From Larimichthys crocea (lineage: Eukaryota; Chordata; Actinopteri; Sciaenidae): a stretch of DNA of 64,000 nt. The stretch lies in NCBI RefSeq assembly GCF_000972845.2, contig NC_040013.1:4144642-4208641 (forward strand), written 5' to 3'. The notes beneath the pieces were generated by a model, which saw only the letters and a program-made list of their open reading frames with translations, was not told the origin of the DNA and did no database searches. Shown in pieces: positions 9,501-23,643 of this stretch. Position 1 is the stretch's first letter, and every line of letters begins with the position of its first letter. The position numbers and the translations under genes are program-made.

Positions 9501-12500
9501 GTGTAGAAGGCATGGACAAAGACTTTGGAGGCTGCAACAGGGACAGGCCACAAGGACACAAGTGTACACTGAGCCCCAGCGGCCAGGAAGGCTCTGGTCA
9601 ATCCAACGACACCATCTGCTGTCACTTTGCTGCTGGACTCCTGGTACGACCTGCAGCCGCAACGACACGCAAGCGTATAATTGAAATAGCAAGCTGCAAA
9701 ATATTTAATAGGATAATATTTCAAGCGGATCTAAATCAAGATGCAGGCCACAATTAAATGTGTTCCCCTTGACCAGCCAACCTACCCCAGCACCACCAGC
9801 TTGACAGGCAACCTTAGGTCCAATATATCAGCAGCTGTGAGCAGGAACTCCTGCAGGGGCGGACTGTCACAGATGCTCTCCACGTCACTGCTGTCATCCT
9901 GCATGTGGAGAGATTCCGGGATGGTGTAGCCGCTTCCAATGGAGCCCTTCCTGCCTCGACCACAGCTGCCTCTCCTGCTCCCTGCACCTCTCCCCAGCGT
10001 TCCCACTCCCACACTGGCACTTGCCCCACCAGGCACGGCCTCAGGGTTCGGGGTGAGCACCAGAGCTGCCAATTTCCATGAAATGTGGGTGGCGAAATGG
10101 GCACATTCAGCTTGCGTGAGGGCACTCATCACACGTTCCTTGGTGGCAGCAGAGCCGGCTAAGGGTTGGCAGCCCAGCAGCTCAGCCACCATTAGGGCTT
10201 CCTCCTCTGCAGAGGGCATTGGTCCCCACAGCCAGCGGTCCATCACAGGTGAGGGCAGTCGAGGGTTCCCCACCACTGCTGCCATTGAGACACCACCACA
10301 TGGAGCTGGTCCAGGACGCCGGGAGTGAGCCTAGGAGCACAGTGAAGATTATAGCTCTGCAATCTAATGACAGCAATATTTAAGAAGTATTGTTTTTAGT
10401 CATGAATGAAAAGCTCAACCTTTGCACTAGTTCCAAGGCCATGGATGGAGGGAACAGCGATGAGGCTGAAACGCTCATACAGGTACTCATTAGAAGAGCT
10501 TCCTTTGAGAAGGGCAAAGGGGATGAGGTATAGTTCCCCCTCCAGCACCATCACCAGCTGTCTGTGTCTGCCAACAGGCCCGCTGGAGTGCATCAAGCCC
10601 TGTCAGAAGGACAGAAGGAATAGTTTGAAAATGCACAACTACGAAATAACATTTCAATGTGCAGCGCTCTTCTACTCCTCTATCCTCTTCTCTCTAGCAC
10701 ACAACTACATCAGTAGACAGGCAATGACCCATAGATGCAGCACTCACCCCCTCCATAGGCGCGATGAGCAGATCATAAAGTGCTCGCAGTGGAGGCTTTC
10801 CGAGGTTACTGGAGCGACGGGGCAGGGAAGAGTTACCATCTTTGGCAGGCGACATGGTGTTACTGAAGAGGCTGGTCATACTCTGGCAACTCCTGCACAA
10901 ACACAAAATAATGCTGTTGTCATTTTGTACATGACATTTATATACTGCAGACCCAAGGCACACAGTTTCAGGCGCATCTAGCACATCGTGCATTTACAGT
11001 AAGCTCCACAAATATATGCACAGACAAGAACTTTGTGTTCTTTACATAAACAAAAACGACCTTCTTTATTCCACATCTACAGATATTCATGAGTGTCCTT
11101 GAGTCAATACAAATATCAGATATAATCTGATATTATTCTACATAACAACGGGGCACATTTATCTTAAACAGTCCTAAGAAAACTGTGGCTGTTCTTGTAA
11201 CGTTAAGGTCAGCACAAGGTTTGTAAAAAAAGCGTGTAAACAGAGATTTTGTGTAGAAAACTATATGCCAACTATATATAATTAATAAGCTCTGCAGATG
11301 TGCTGGTGAATGTGACTGACGAGCTCTGTCTATGTCTAACTTGCAGCATAGTGTTGCATCAGATATGGCCACGGGAAGACACAAACTCACTGCGCCCCTG
11401 TGTGTTTCTGTGATTTTGTGTGTGGTGGCAGTACAAAGCTGCAGCAGAGGAGAGAGATCCAACGCTCTCAGTCCACCCCATCTTTCTTCTTCTAACGTGC
11501 CCACTGTCACATCTAAGACACGCTGGCTAAGAGGCAGATGAAGACGGGTCAAACTGGATCTTCATTGTGATGTTCTTTAATCTCTCAGCGAACACATGAG
11601 GCAATGCCGCTGAGAATATTATGCAAATATGTAAAGCTCCACTAGATGGCAGTATTGCACCGTGGTAGCCTAGAGCTTACAGAAACATGAAGTAGTGTTG
11701 GATGTGATCATCAGCCTGCCAGGGGCTCACCTCATCCTTACAGGGACCTACTCTACATACAGTCAAAACTAAGAGCACCCAGTGTTTCTTCAGCGCTCTG
11801 CCTGTGACTGTTTCACCGTACGAGTCTCTGAAACAAACATAAATAAGGTAAAGGCCCTCAGTGTGTTTGAGGCGTGTCTGCTATGTGATGGGGAGTGACA
11901 GCATGCTGAGAACTGTGCTAATGGTGGCCGTGGGGTTAGAAGCCTTTGGTGCTGTAGGCGCATAAGGCCGAGCTTTATGGTCGCACTTGTCACTACTCTC
12001 CATCTGTTCCACCAGCCAGAGTTTCTTCCAGGCCCCAGCCGACAGACATCTATCCTGCCCTTCTGGTAGCCCCAGGCCACTGGCTTGCCTCCAGCATCCC
12101 AACATTCTGTCTCTCTCCTAGGCCTTGGCATGAGCCTCCATGGGAAAGCAAACAATCGTTTGTTAGCCTGACAGGAAGAATGAGTGGGTAGGCGAGGGAT
12201 AAGGCAAGCGAAGGTGAGTGTCAAGTGTAAAGGGAAGCAGTGAAAAGGGAAGACTAAAAGCAGTGAGGCTGAAGGTGAAGACTGAATTCACCGGCCGCCT
12301 AATTTGGACTGCGGCTGAAAGACACCTTTAAGTGTGATCTGAGAGGCGATACAAAGGAAGACAAGTTAGCTTCTAGAACGGGCTCACGCTTTTTATTCTG
12401 ACCTCATTCCGAGCTGCCGTATAAACACTTCAGCCAGCGGCCTCTCGGCTCTTCTGATGCGGGCTCCCCGTTCTACCAGCGTTAACTTCATCGAGATCCT

Positions 12501-13336
12501 CAAACAATCTCATTATGCTATCGTTGTGCATAAAAAACATATTCAATTACACACTGAGGGGATTATCACCTTCCCATAGTAATCCTTCCAAGCTCCCTCG
12601 TGAAGATTAGATCTCGGTGTTAAAGTAGGGCAATCGATGATAATACCAGATGAAGATATCACACCAAGAAGCAGATGTCTTTTAGTGTTGAGTATATTGT
12701 TCTTGTACCATTTTTGATTTAAATGTCATTTAATTAGAGTGCATTTTATTATTGGGTAATTGTGGAAACACTGCAGTCTCCATGCCTCTAATGATAGCCT
12801 ACTAATAGTCTAAATCTTAATGTGTTTGGGAGGAACGATGGGGGGAAGGGAAGTCAAAGAGGCACATCCATGCACGTTATCTGCCATCACGTTACACGAC
12901 ATTTCTTCATTTTCTCTTGCTGTAACATTGAGATAGATGATGGGCTCCTGAGCACGAGGAGCTTTATAATTCAGAGTTTTTTGAGAACCAAAAGAATGAG
13001 CGGATTATTACCGGCAGCCCATTAAAGGGGCTTAATGAGCACCGAGACTCAATTAAAGTTGGAATTACCCTCTCATCAAAGAGCAGCTCAACTGTGGACG
13101 AGGACAGGGAAATACGACCCAGACACACACACATACACACACACACATCCACACACATATTATATTGGTGTACGTTACCAATCAGCATAACGTCAATGAA
13201 TATTTTGCATCGTATTAAATAATTCTCTGAAAGAAAGAGCCACTGGCAGACTCAGTGGGAAAAATCCACAGTGAGTGATAAATCTGCACAGCAAACACAA
13301 ACAGGGCAAACATCTTAAAATCACGTCGGTGTCTGG

Positions 13337-13367
<31 letters not shown>

Positions 13368-16300
13368 GGCAGTTGATAAGGGCTTTAGCAGCTTGGCTCT
13401 ACTCAGTCTATTTAATAAGGAGGATTCACATGCTGCCTCTGCGCTGGCTAAACAATGGAGAAAAGACTCCTTTCACAGATGAGCCACAATACCCATGGAT
13501 CTCTCTTACCCAAGCAGAGATTTCTAATCTTTCTTTTATTTTCTTTTTTTTGCAGAAAAGACAGGTCTAAGTAGTGCTTGTTTCTTGGTAAGAGCGCGGG
13601 AAAGTGGAGGTGATTCGCCTAAAATCTCGTACCTGTTGAACAGGTTGTTTCTGGACACCATGCGCAGGAAGCCTGTTGGATCAGTGACTGAGTTAAGCTT
13701 GTTGTTGAGCTCTTCAAATTGTTGGTCCAACAAATCTCCCGCCTCGCTCTCGGTCTCGCTACTCGAACACCCTCTGAAAGAGAGAGAGAGAGAGAGAGAG
13801 ATGGAGTGAGAGACACGCGCAGACATCGAAATGTTGGCAAGAAAAAAGGCACTCCAGCAAAGTCGACAATACACAGACGCACATTGTTTCTCTGCGGATT
13901 AATCAGCTACACACATTCCTGATCTGTCCGAAATACACACTGTTCAACTCACACGCACACGCGCTCACACACTTGGCCTAATTTCACAGGCTCGGTCCAA
14001 CACCCTGATGGTAAGCAGAGTTAAATCCTTTCATTATAATGCTGGTGATGCTGATCCAGTCAGTGGGGAGTCAACCACCCCCACCCAACAAACACTACTT
14101 CGCCACCGCTCTCCCCCTTCATGCTTGAACTTCTCCTCTGATGCAGACATATCATGTAACTCTTGTATCAGCGTCTTGAACCATGGGATATCTCATCATC
14201 GTATGCCTCCCACCACCACCACCACTATTTTTTTTTTTAATCCTTGTAGTGTCTCATCTGAGATCCACTCTCCTGAGGCGTGCATAGTGACAGATCTGTA
14301 CAGACTGAAGAAATGTTGGATGCAGAATGCAAGTGCAGATCCCAAAAAAATCCACATGTTAAAACACAGGTTTATGTTTCCCCCCTTTCTACATCGTCCT
14401 TTCTTTCACACACACACATATATATGTGCTCCCCATTTTTCTCCATCCCATTCATTTTCTCTTTCATTTCAGAGAGCTGTCTTCCCTTTTCTCCCCACTC
14501 TGGAGAATGAATGGGCTGGTAAGTGGCTGCCATATTGTGCCCATCCAGGCGCAGTGGCGTGTGTGTGGCTTCCCATTGGAGTAGTAAATGAGCTGGTAAT
14601 GGGGCAGGAGGGCCACGCTGCAAGGGTGGTGGAGGCTGGCACTGGGCAGACCAGCTGGGCACGATGGATCAAACACCAACTAGAGAAACCATTCTACACG
14701 TCAGACATGTTCTAGACCCACGGATGTCAATACATCTTTCATCTTCTCCCACAGAATCCCTCTGGCTACATTCCCTGTTGTCTTTAACCACAAGCCTCTG
14801 CAACTTTTACTTCATTGATTTTGCCATTGCATCTTAACCTCCTTCCTTGCATCCTCTCTTCCTTTACTTGTCAGGTGCTGTGTTTGTTAGGTGAGTTCAA
14901 CAGCCTGGCTACACAAAGAGCCATTATTCCGTCTCATTTATTCCCACTGGGGAGAGAGTGGAGTACTTCAGGAAGGTGGTGGAGGCCTGTCATCACACGG
15001 GGCAATGGGGCAGAATAACGCTCTTTTACACACATGCACCTTCCTCAGCTCAACACTGAGATAAAAGTGTCAAGTTTTGGTTGAAGTGTTAATCTTAGTT
15101 TTTTGTCTCGGGCCTCCATTTTTGATGATATGTCATGTTGTTTTTATGCTTCCTTCTGATGCTTCAAACAGTGCGGTCTGTACTGCCTTTCTTTTTTTGT
15201 CAATAAAGTTTATGTGGGTGTGTTTTTTACTTCGTCTGCTCAGCCGTGGTAGCCATCCCTGCTCGGGAAAATTAGAGGTTGGGTACAGACTAAATGGCTA
15301 CTGGGTTATATAAATCAGTGATAGCATAAATCAGCACGCTGGTGTTGCAGGCCTGCTCTGTTTAATGACTGCATATGTGAGCGAAAATTAGAGAGTGTGA
15401 ATGTCGGCTGCTTCACGTCTACTGAGTCACATCCTTGGTTTTGAACCCCCAGTATTTGGATCAAGGTGTGTCAAACTCAGAAGGCTACAGATGGTAATTC
15501 AATGTGTCAGATGCATATTTAATCAACATTTAGGCAAATAGAAGTCTGGGATTTGACTCAGTATCTGCAGCCAACATTAAAAAGGGGCTTGAATCAGGAT
15601 CAAGGCCAAGAACAACTCGATCTGGACATTCCTAGTGCCAAAACATACTTAACGTATATCTACGTTAGTTTGATCATGAAGTCAGAGAGAGTGCTGGACT
15701 AGAACAGAGGCAATGAAGTCCTCTGCATGCAAAGAAAAACAAAGAATCGCAATTGAGCAATCACAAATTCTTGAATGCATCTAAATTCCTCAAAAGCAGA
15801 TGTCAAGAGCACAAACATGGCATAATAGAAAAAGACATAAGACCCAAACAAAAAAAACCCCAAACAACTCTAGAAATAATACAATCCTGCCAGCCGTGTC
15901 ACTTTAAAAATGTTCAATTACATGATTTATATTACACGAAGGCCAGAAGAGGGATTGTTAAAAGACAGTTTTGGCATCACAGCTTGAAAAATCAAGCGCA
16001 TGCTACGACATAATCCACAAAGTTACTTAATCGTTTGAGAAAAACCAGCTTCCAGCAATTACTCCAAAGTAAGTGTGTTATGATTTGAATAATGAGCTCA
16101 CAAACAGAGAGGAGAATTTTCATTTCACTGTGACAGCTGTGAACGTCTCACCTGCTGTAATAAGACTCTACTCCCAGAGCCTCGCGGGCACTGGCGATGT
16201 GCTGCTCCAACGAGGAGCCGCTGATCACCCCGCCGCCGCCGCCGCCTCCCTCCTGGAACTCTGACCCTCCTTCTGATACTCCCTCGCCCAGATACACCTC

Positions 16301-19300
16301 GTGAAACTTCAGGATGCCTGTGAAGAGAGAAGGAGGTGCGAACGTGACCGGCTGTGACTTCAGGTGTTCATGAGGCCTTCTAACTTCTAATAGTATTACT
16401 CGCTCACGACAGGCAGGGGAGGGAATATTGGATCGTTCCATTTGAAACGTGCAGCAGCAGTGCATCTGTGGAGAATAAAACAAATAACGTTCAATAAAAG
16501 ATAAGAGTAGGCTGCCTGTGCCATCTGCTGCCCGCCATGAGAGCTCAGCTGAGTTTCAAGCAGGAACATCAGTGGGAGTGGGGGGAGCTGGAGTACAGGC
16601 GGTGTGTGTGTGTGAGTTTATGGGTGTGTCAGAGCCGTATGAGCGGATGTATTTGCATGCATGCTTTGTATTAACTGCATCTGATTGGACAGTATATGCA
16701 ATTTAGGCGTGCGTGTGTGTGCGTGTGCATTCAAGTCGATAAAAATGTCGCAGGATTTGCACAACCGAAGTAATTAGGACCTCAGTAGCCCTTTTTAGTG
16801 ATGGCAGACTCTTTAGAGCAGGCCATGTTTGTGTGCCAGCTGGATGCCAGGGAATGCCAGGAAGTGACAGACAGGCGATTAGTGAGCAAGTGGCTCCCTC
16901 TTAGCCTGGGGCAATATTCAGTGCTTTGAAGATCTCTACTCGTCCCTGTAGTGTTCCTCCCCTCCGTATGACTAGTGCTGCAGGGGTCAAGTTCGTCTGG
17001 TTGCCTGGGAGCCGGATTTGATCAAATTTTCAGGCTTGGTGGCACGGGACACGGGTCAAGGCTCTCATTTCCTCTCTTTACAGCAGAGAGCAGAAGTGAG
17101 CCAAAGAACTACTAACAGCATGGCAGCCACAGTGTCATGCACTGTGATTCATGCCTATTCTCTTTGAGAAACTGGAATCCTGAGAGTCACATCAACGAGC
17201 CGCATGTTAATCCCTCCGCCCGCGTCGGCGTTACTCAGTGCGTCGACAGAAAGAGACAGATATGGATAAGTACACACAAGAAGTGTAACAGCACCACGAG
17301 GAAATAAAAATGAAAGCAAAGAAAGGAATAAAAGCAAAGACGGGATGAAAAGAGGCGGAGAAATTATGACTGCTACAACAGCAAAGCGTTTTCCTGTTGG
17401 CATGTGCGAAGATGCTGCCGATGTTGTTTGGCTGTGTCACTTTCAATTAGCATGGTTCACAGGCAGATGCCTTCTGGGGGGAAAGACGAAGCAGGGGGCA
17501 AATCCTAACAGCAGAGTGACAGGTGGCACTGCCACTCGGTGTTAACGCTGGCCTTCCTACCCCAGCAGCTGAAAACAAGCTGCAGCCTCGAGACCTTTTA
17601 TCCGCTTTGATTCGAACAAGCGAGTGTGTGACTTTGTTTTTTGCGTATGTTCTTTCACCTGTGTAGTTGTTACAACATTAATCCGTTAAAGCTTGAACAC
17701 AAAAAAAAAAGATCTGAAATATTTGCCTCAAGACATTTGATTGCTTCAGAATGTAGCGGTAATGAAGGTTTGAATATTGAGGTTAATCTACTGAGAATAT
17801 ATCCTGTGTGCTATATTTCACAGGGAATGGAAAAACTTTGAAGAAAAGAAAAATGCGTTTTGCATAAAACTTAAAATTGCTTCATTTGAAGTTTGGAATA
17901 GGAATGATGAGAAACTGCTACAAATAGTCCTGTCAGCAAGTAAAAAGGCTGTCATGAGGAAGTGGCTAGAGTGAGAGCGACCCACCATTGATGAACGGAT
18001 GCAAATAATACATGACATATATATTATGGAAAGGCGCAAAGTCAAAATCGATTATTTTCCGGATTTGGACCAAGTGGATTGAGGACATGAAGCCTGTGTG
18101 GTCAAACTTTGGTTTATCTGATCGAATAAATGAGTGAAAGTATAAAGTTATTTAATCATATCTGACAGCTGTTATTTACTTTGTTTCGTCTAGGTGAAAT
18201 GTGAAAGTTTCCCATGTTCAAACAAAAATAATTAAAGCTTATAGTTTGAAAGGAAATCTCTGGAAGAGCTAAGCTGTAAAAGTGTGCACAATCCTTTGTG
18301 GATCTAGCTGCAGTATTGATACAATGTAAACTAATAAATGTGAAGTAATTGTTTTTTCAAAATAAAAAAAAATAGAAAAAGAAAAAGAACAAAACTGAAA
18401 AGTCTGTGAATGAAAAAAGATAAAAAAGTGAAAAAACAAAAGCAGTTTGAGGTGTTACTGGCCAACGTATAAAGTGTCCACTTATATTATTACCTTATTT
18501 ATTTTACCTGAGTAAAAGAGAAAATTTGAAACCTATCCACCGAATCTGATTGTTCAAACTCACATGGCCTCTGACAGGAGAAAATGTTTTAGGGCAGAAA
18601 ACAATAACGAGAAGACAGACAGGCCTGATAGCATTTCAGCACCACCATAAAACTATTTACAATCTGAGCAATGGGCCAAGCAGAGAGAATCCGTCCAGTC
18701 TTACCTGCTCCTGGAGCCAGCAGCCAGCTGTACAGGTAACCAGCAGCCATGGAGAAATAAAGCACCAAAGCCCTCTGGCTGTTGACGGTGTCCAGGATGT
18801 GCTCCACTGTTACCGGGGTGTAGGGGTCCGAGTCCTGCTGGCCTGTCTGCCTCTCCACCAAGAGGTCGGCAAAGGCTCGTGTTCGACCCCGCTCTGCTAC
18901 CGCCAGAGCCTCATCGTGGTGGCCTGTGGCACATCAAGAGGCGAGTGCTGATTAACGGGTGGAGGCTAACACATGATCTTTTATATCAGCAGCATGAAGT
19001 AGAGAGGATGTGAGGAGCGTCTATGGGCATACCTAGGCTGACAAGGACCCTTTGGAGTGCCTGGTAGCAGGAGGTTTGCAGGTCGAACAGGGAGAGTTTG
19101 TAGTCGGTGCTGTGCTGGGCTTCATGGCGGATGGTCTCAAACAGTGCAGATGCTCGGTAGAGCTGAGGGTAAATGACAACAGTCAGAAAACGGCAACATG
19201 CATCACACTTGTGTTCAGTTTGGATGATTGTAGGGTTGCCCTACTGTAACTAAATAGGCTCTTTTTTTTTATATGTTTGATTCCTAGTTGAGTAACCCAT

Positions 19301-22300
19301 GCGAACACTGAAGTGGTCACTATGGGTACAAATGTCTACTAAATCATAAGTTTGTATGATTAAACGAGAGGAAAACGACTGCAGCCACTAGATGGTAGCA
19401 TCCCACCTCACTGGTCATCACTGATGACACCTTCCAATTCTGCTTCTCTCTCTTTCAACAGAGTAAAGTACAATAATGTAGCTTGATGAATCGCCTACCA
19501 ACACAAGTAAACCTCTCTTCAGCTCTTATTTGCTTGGACACAGGAAAGGGCGATGCGAAGCTAAACCATTACTTGGGTATCTTGGGCGGACGGCGTCCTA
19601 AGGAAATAAATGCTTTGTGAACTCAATAGGCCCGTCTGTGTTATTGGACCTTTCTATTCAGTGCCAGACATTGGATTGAGAGAAAGAGAGAGACAATGGA
19701 GAGGTGGGGTCGGCGAGCACTGTTGCACATTGGCCAAGCGGAGCTAGCCGGTAGTGCTGATTCATGGGAGCCTTTATTGATTTCCTATTTGTGCACCTAT
19801 GGCAGCGCTGTAGGAAGACTGGGACTGCTATAGAGCCACTCTCCAGGAGTCCAGAGCAAGCAGAGAGGGTGAAACACTCTGTTCACACTGCTTGAAACAC
19901 AGTTCATACAAGACAAAGAGCTGCAGTGGAGAGAAAAGGTTGTTAGTGTGGATGAAGAGGAGTCTATCAGCACTGTGGGCTCGGTGAGAGAAGGACAGAG
20001 GGAAAAGAGAGCGTGTTTTCTTGCGAGCGCACATATATGCATACGCCGTAGCTCGTCTGGCATATCCCAAGGTCATGCAAGAAAAGTGTGTCAGAGGGAG
20101 TGAAGGGGACCAGCAGAGAATCCGCCAGCTCTGCTGCATTAGTGCGAGGAGACGGAGCAGCCAGTCTCGCTGATTTGGCTGATAGGGCCATGGGAAGGAC
20201 TGCTGCAGTGCTGGTTTAATCTGTTAGGCTTGCAGACATCCCTTTAAGAGCGAAACTAATTTCTCACGGAGCCATTCCTCTGGCCTGACCCCTGCTGGCA
20301 CAGATGAAGTGGGGGGGAAACAATCCCAAATGTGCTGCGTCCGCAGTGACTTGCCTGGCTGCGATACAGGTGAAATCTGCTACATTCTCTCAGCTGCTCT
20401 GCATTCAGAAAGCACGCTCGTGTTTTTGAACCATCACTGATGCTAACATGGCTTTTATCTGACACGTTAAGTGAATGTCAATGTCACAGTGAAACGGTAA
20501 CGTGAGCTGAGCTTGATACACACACACACACACACACCTCTAATGATTTTTGTAGAATAACCTCCCTGGGGAACTCTCATCCTCTGTGACAGATGATATC
20601 AGAAGGAGAAAAAAAAAAAAGATTAATCTACAACAGACCACTGATATTTAAGTAAACATGAATTCATTGATCCGCGTTCTCCTTTAGATATGAACGCGAG
20701 CGCTCCTCAGCTGCCGAGATACCTGATTAGAATCAGGACACGTCAATCCACGTGTCACGCCGAACATCGGGATCGCAGCGAGGGTGTTAAACTACAATTG
20801 GGTTTAAACGTACAGGGAATGAGGAACATGAGGTCAGGTACTCTCATCCCACACCTATGGATGCTTTATGAATTTCAATACAAGCCTACACAAATGAGGT
20901 TTGAAGTGGGTCAGGGTATTTACAAAGGTCATCTGTAGCAAAAAGGCTCATGAATAACCATTTGATCTATACTCAGGAGGACGTCAGTGTCCTTTCCCAC
21001 CGCCGATTCACCCTGGAGGTTACCAGCTGACATAGAGGGCAAAAAAAAAAACAAAAGAAGAAAAATCTTAAATATTGCCGTGAAGCTGCAAGAAGAAGAC
21101 GGCACAGCGTTAACACGCACTGCTAAGGTCTTAAGATCAAGAGTGGAAAGCAAACATGCAGCGGAAAATATGTCGCACAGGCTCGTTAGAATAATATTTT
21201 GCTTTAATTGAACACAAATTCCTCAATATGACTCACGGGCCTCTGCTGTAGTCAGCACCTTGGTTCAGCCTTTTCCAACTCTTGTTATAGATAATTGCAA
21301 ACAGACAAAGTTACTTTCTGAAAAGTACGACGCAGGACAGAAAGACAAAAAAAGCTATCTGGGTCAGATAGATGCACGTAGTGTGTATCACAACAGAAGC
21401 AGCTGAGTAACATCCCCGCAGACACACGTGACAGCGGCTGCTGTTGGTTTGACTGTTCACAGACTCGTGTGTGTCTGTGTGGATGCACGAGCTGAGTAAA
21501 TCTTGAGCTGTGGTGTGTGGAGAGACTGTAAAGAGATGTTAAGGGGATATTCCATGCTTGCCAGGTGGGCAGTGGGTTGAAGAGTGTGGTTGTGCGTGTG
21601 ATGCAGAGGCTCGGGACTCCTGAGACCATGCACACAGATAGATATTTTAAAAACGCTTCAGTCATATGTCGCCTTTCTGCTGAGATGGCAGCATGTACCC
21701 AGCATGTTGCCAGCAGCTGTGTTCAAGCGCTACAGCCATCGCCACCCTTCCTTCTTCTCCCATGGGCTCCTTCTTCACTCTTCTACCACGAGGGCATTGC
21801 CGAAAACGTATATTCCACACACACACTCCGCGTCTTTGGACGTCTACTTCGCTCTCTCATCTGTAATCTTTGCCAGATCTTTTTTGAACAGATGTGTTTC
21901 TTAGAGGTCAGGTTTAACTACGAGACGGTCCAGATGGAGGAGAGGATAGGAGAGGAGAAGGAGAAGAGATGAGAGGAGACTCAAGGTGAGTCGAGACAAG
22001 ACGAGGAAGGAACAGGAGATACTTTACCTGATGTTGGGCCTCCTCCAGATTCCCACTGGCCCACAGAGAGAGCCCCAGACGATGGCGGATCTTCGCCTCG
22101 TCCTCACGCCGAGCCAGCTGCTCTGCAAGCCGCAGGCCTGTCAGAAGGGGAAGAAGCAGGAGCAGACGAGAGAGAGAGAGAGAGAGAGAGGAGAGTGAAA
22201 ATTATTCAGAGCAGGCAGACTCTTAGGTATCTTTCAGAGTAACAGATGTAAGCATCGCGTGGTACTGATGTTCTGACAGCGAACAGGTTTGGATATTTGG

Positions 22301-23600
22301 CCTCGGTTGTAAGATAGTGCTCACACGGCTAAAACACACACAAACGCACACTCCTGCCATAGAGGGAGGCTGGTAGAGCACTAATCGGACTGCATGGTAA
22401 TCAATGCGGAGGATTGACTGGCTGAACAAACACAAACACGCTTAATGCTTGCATAAAAAGAAGCCACACTGCATCATGAAGACGTCTACAAATATTTGCA
22501 GACGCGCTGATGAGCTAATAATAGGCTGTGTGCAAACTCCCAGCGCGGTCTACTTTGTGATATTTAGTTTTGAGAGACTTTCAAAGTTGTTCTGGGGAAA
22601 CCCGGCGGGAGGTTTGAACGTCTGCGTCGTGTGTCTCTAGGCGTGCACGCTCGGTGTCAGATCACCTGGCGAGCGCGCAGTTTGTTTTTCACTTCCAATC
22701 CCTCAAGCAGCGAGGCGTATGTCACATCTTTGCATGTGTCCCCAGTCTGCCCGCCGAGCGCTTGGTTCAGCCCAATTACTGAGATGAAAATGCCACTCCA
22801 CAGAGGACAATGACGGGGGGGAAAAAAAGAAAAAGACAGCTGCTGGGCCACACATCACCCACAAGGTGCTAAATGCACAGCAAGCAGTCTGCAGCAGGCC
22901 ACAGCTCATGCATGGTCTCACTTAACACGGGCTCTGTATTCGTGTGTTCTCTCCACTCCGCTTGTGTGACGGAGGGGTCTAAACACACTTTTGGTCAAAG
23001 AGAAGAGAGAAAATGGGCCAAGCCACCCTCGTCCGAGTCTGCTTTTCTCAGCATTCCTGGAATACGGTCTGTGGCTGGACCAGATAAGCCAAGAACAGAG
23101 AGCGTGACCCGAAAACAGCCAGTCTGTTCCGCAAGACCCAGCACACCACGCAGCCAGAGACTTCATGGCTCCTCCATGGCCACGCTCGCCGGCAGCCTTT
23201 GAAGCCTGCAACAGTCTCCCCTCTCTCGCCTTATCTTTCCACACACCCTCCCTCTGCCTGCCCGCCCGCCCGCCTGCCCTCTTTCCCCCCCATGCATCTG
23301 CTGAGCTCCTCTCTCCCACTGCCGCCCGTATTCGTTTTCTCATCTCCGTGCCTGCGTCTCTGCCTCCCACCTTCACGCCACCACCCTCCACCCCCTCCTC
23401 ACACTTTTCTCTACCTGTTTCATCTCGACTGTGGTGGCAGTGCTCGCGGGGACTCGGCACTGCTTAGGGCTCATTAGGCGCCGGAGCAAGAGAGAGGAAA
23501 CAGATCTAAATCATCCTTTTCATTCTCTGACAGCCTCACCCCTCACTCATCTAAACCCCAGCTCTGAGCCTTTCATCTGCATGCGCATGCACACACACGG

Positions 23601-23643
<43 letters not shown>

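Noticed and set aside
14008..14715. A 235-codon open frame on the plus strand in a ttc28 intron
   Set aside because: The translation has no recognisable family or domain and includes microsatellite-derived residues. It has no splice or promoter context and lies between two well-supported minus-strand exons.
22918..23460. A 180-codon minus-strand frame in the 4.8-kb intron
   Set aside because: It falls in pyrimidine/purine-biased sequence, has low-complexity Arg/Gly/Glu composition, and matches no part of TTC28, whose exons on either side join in frame without it.
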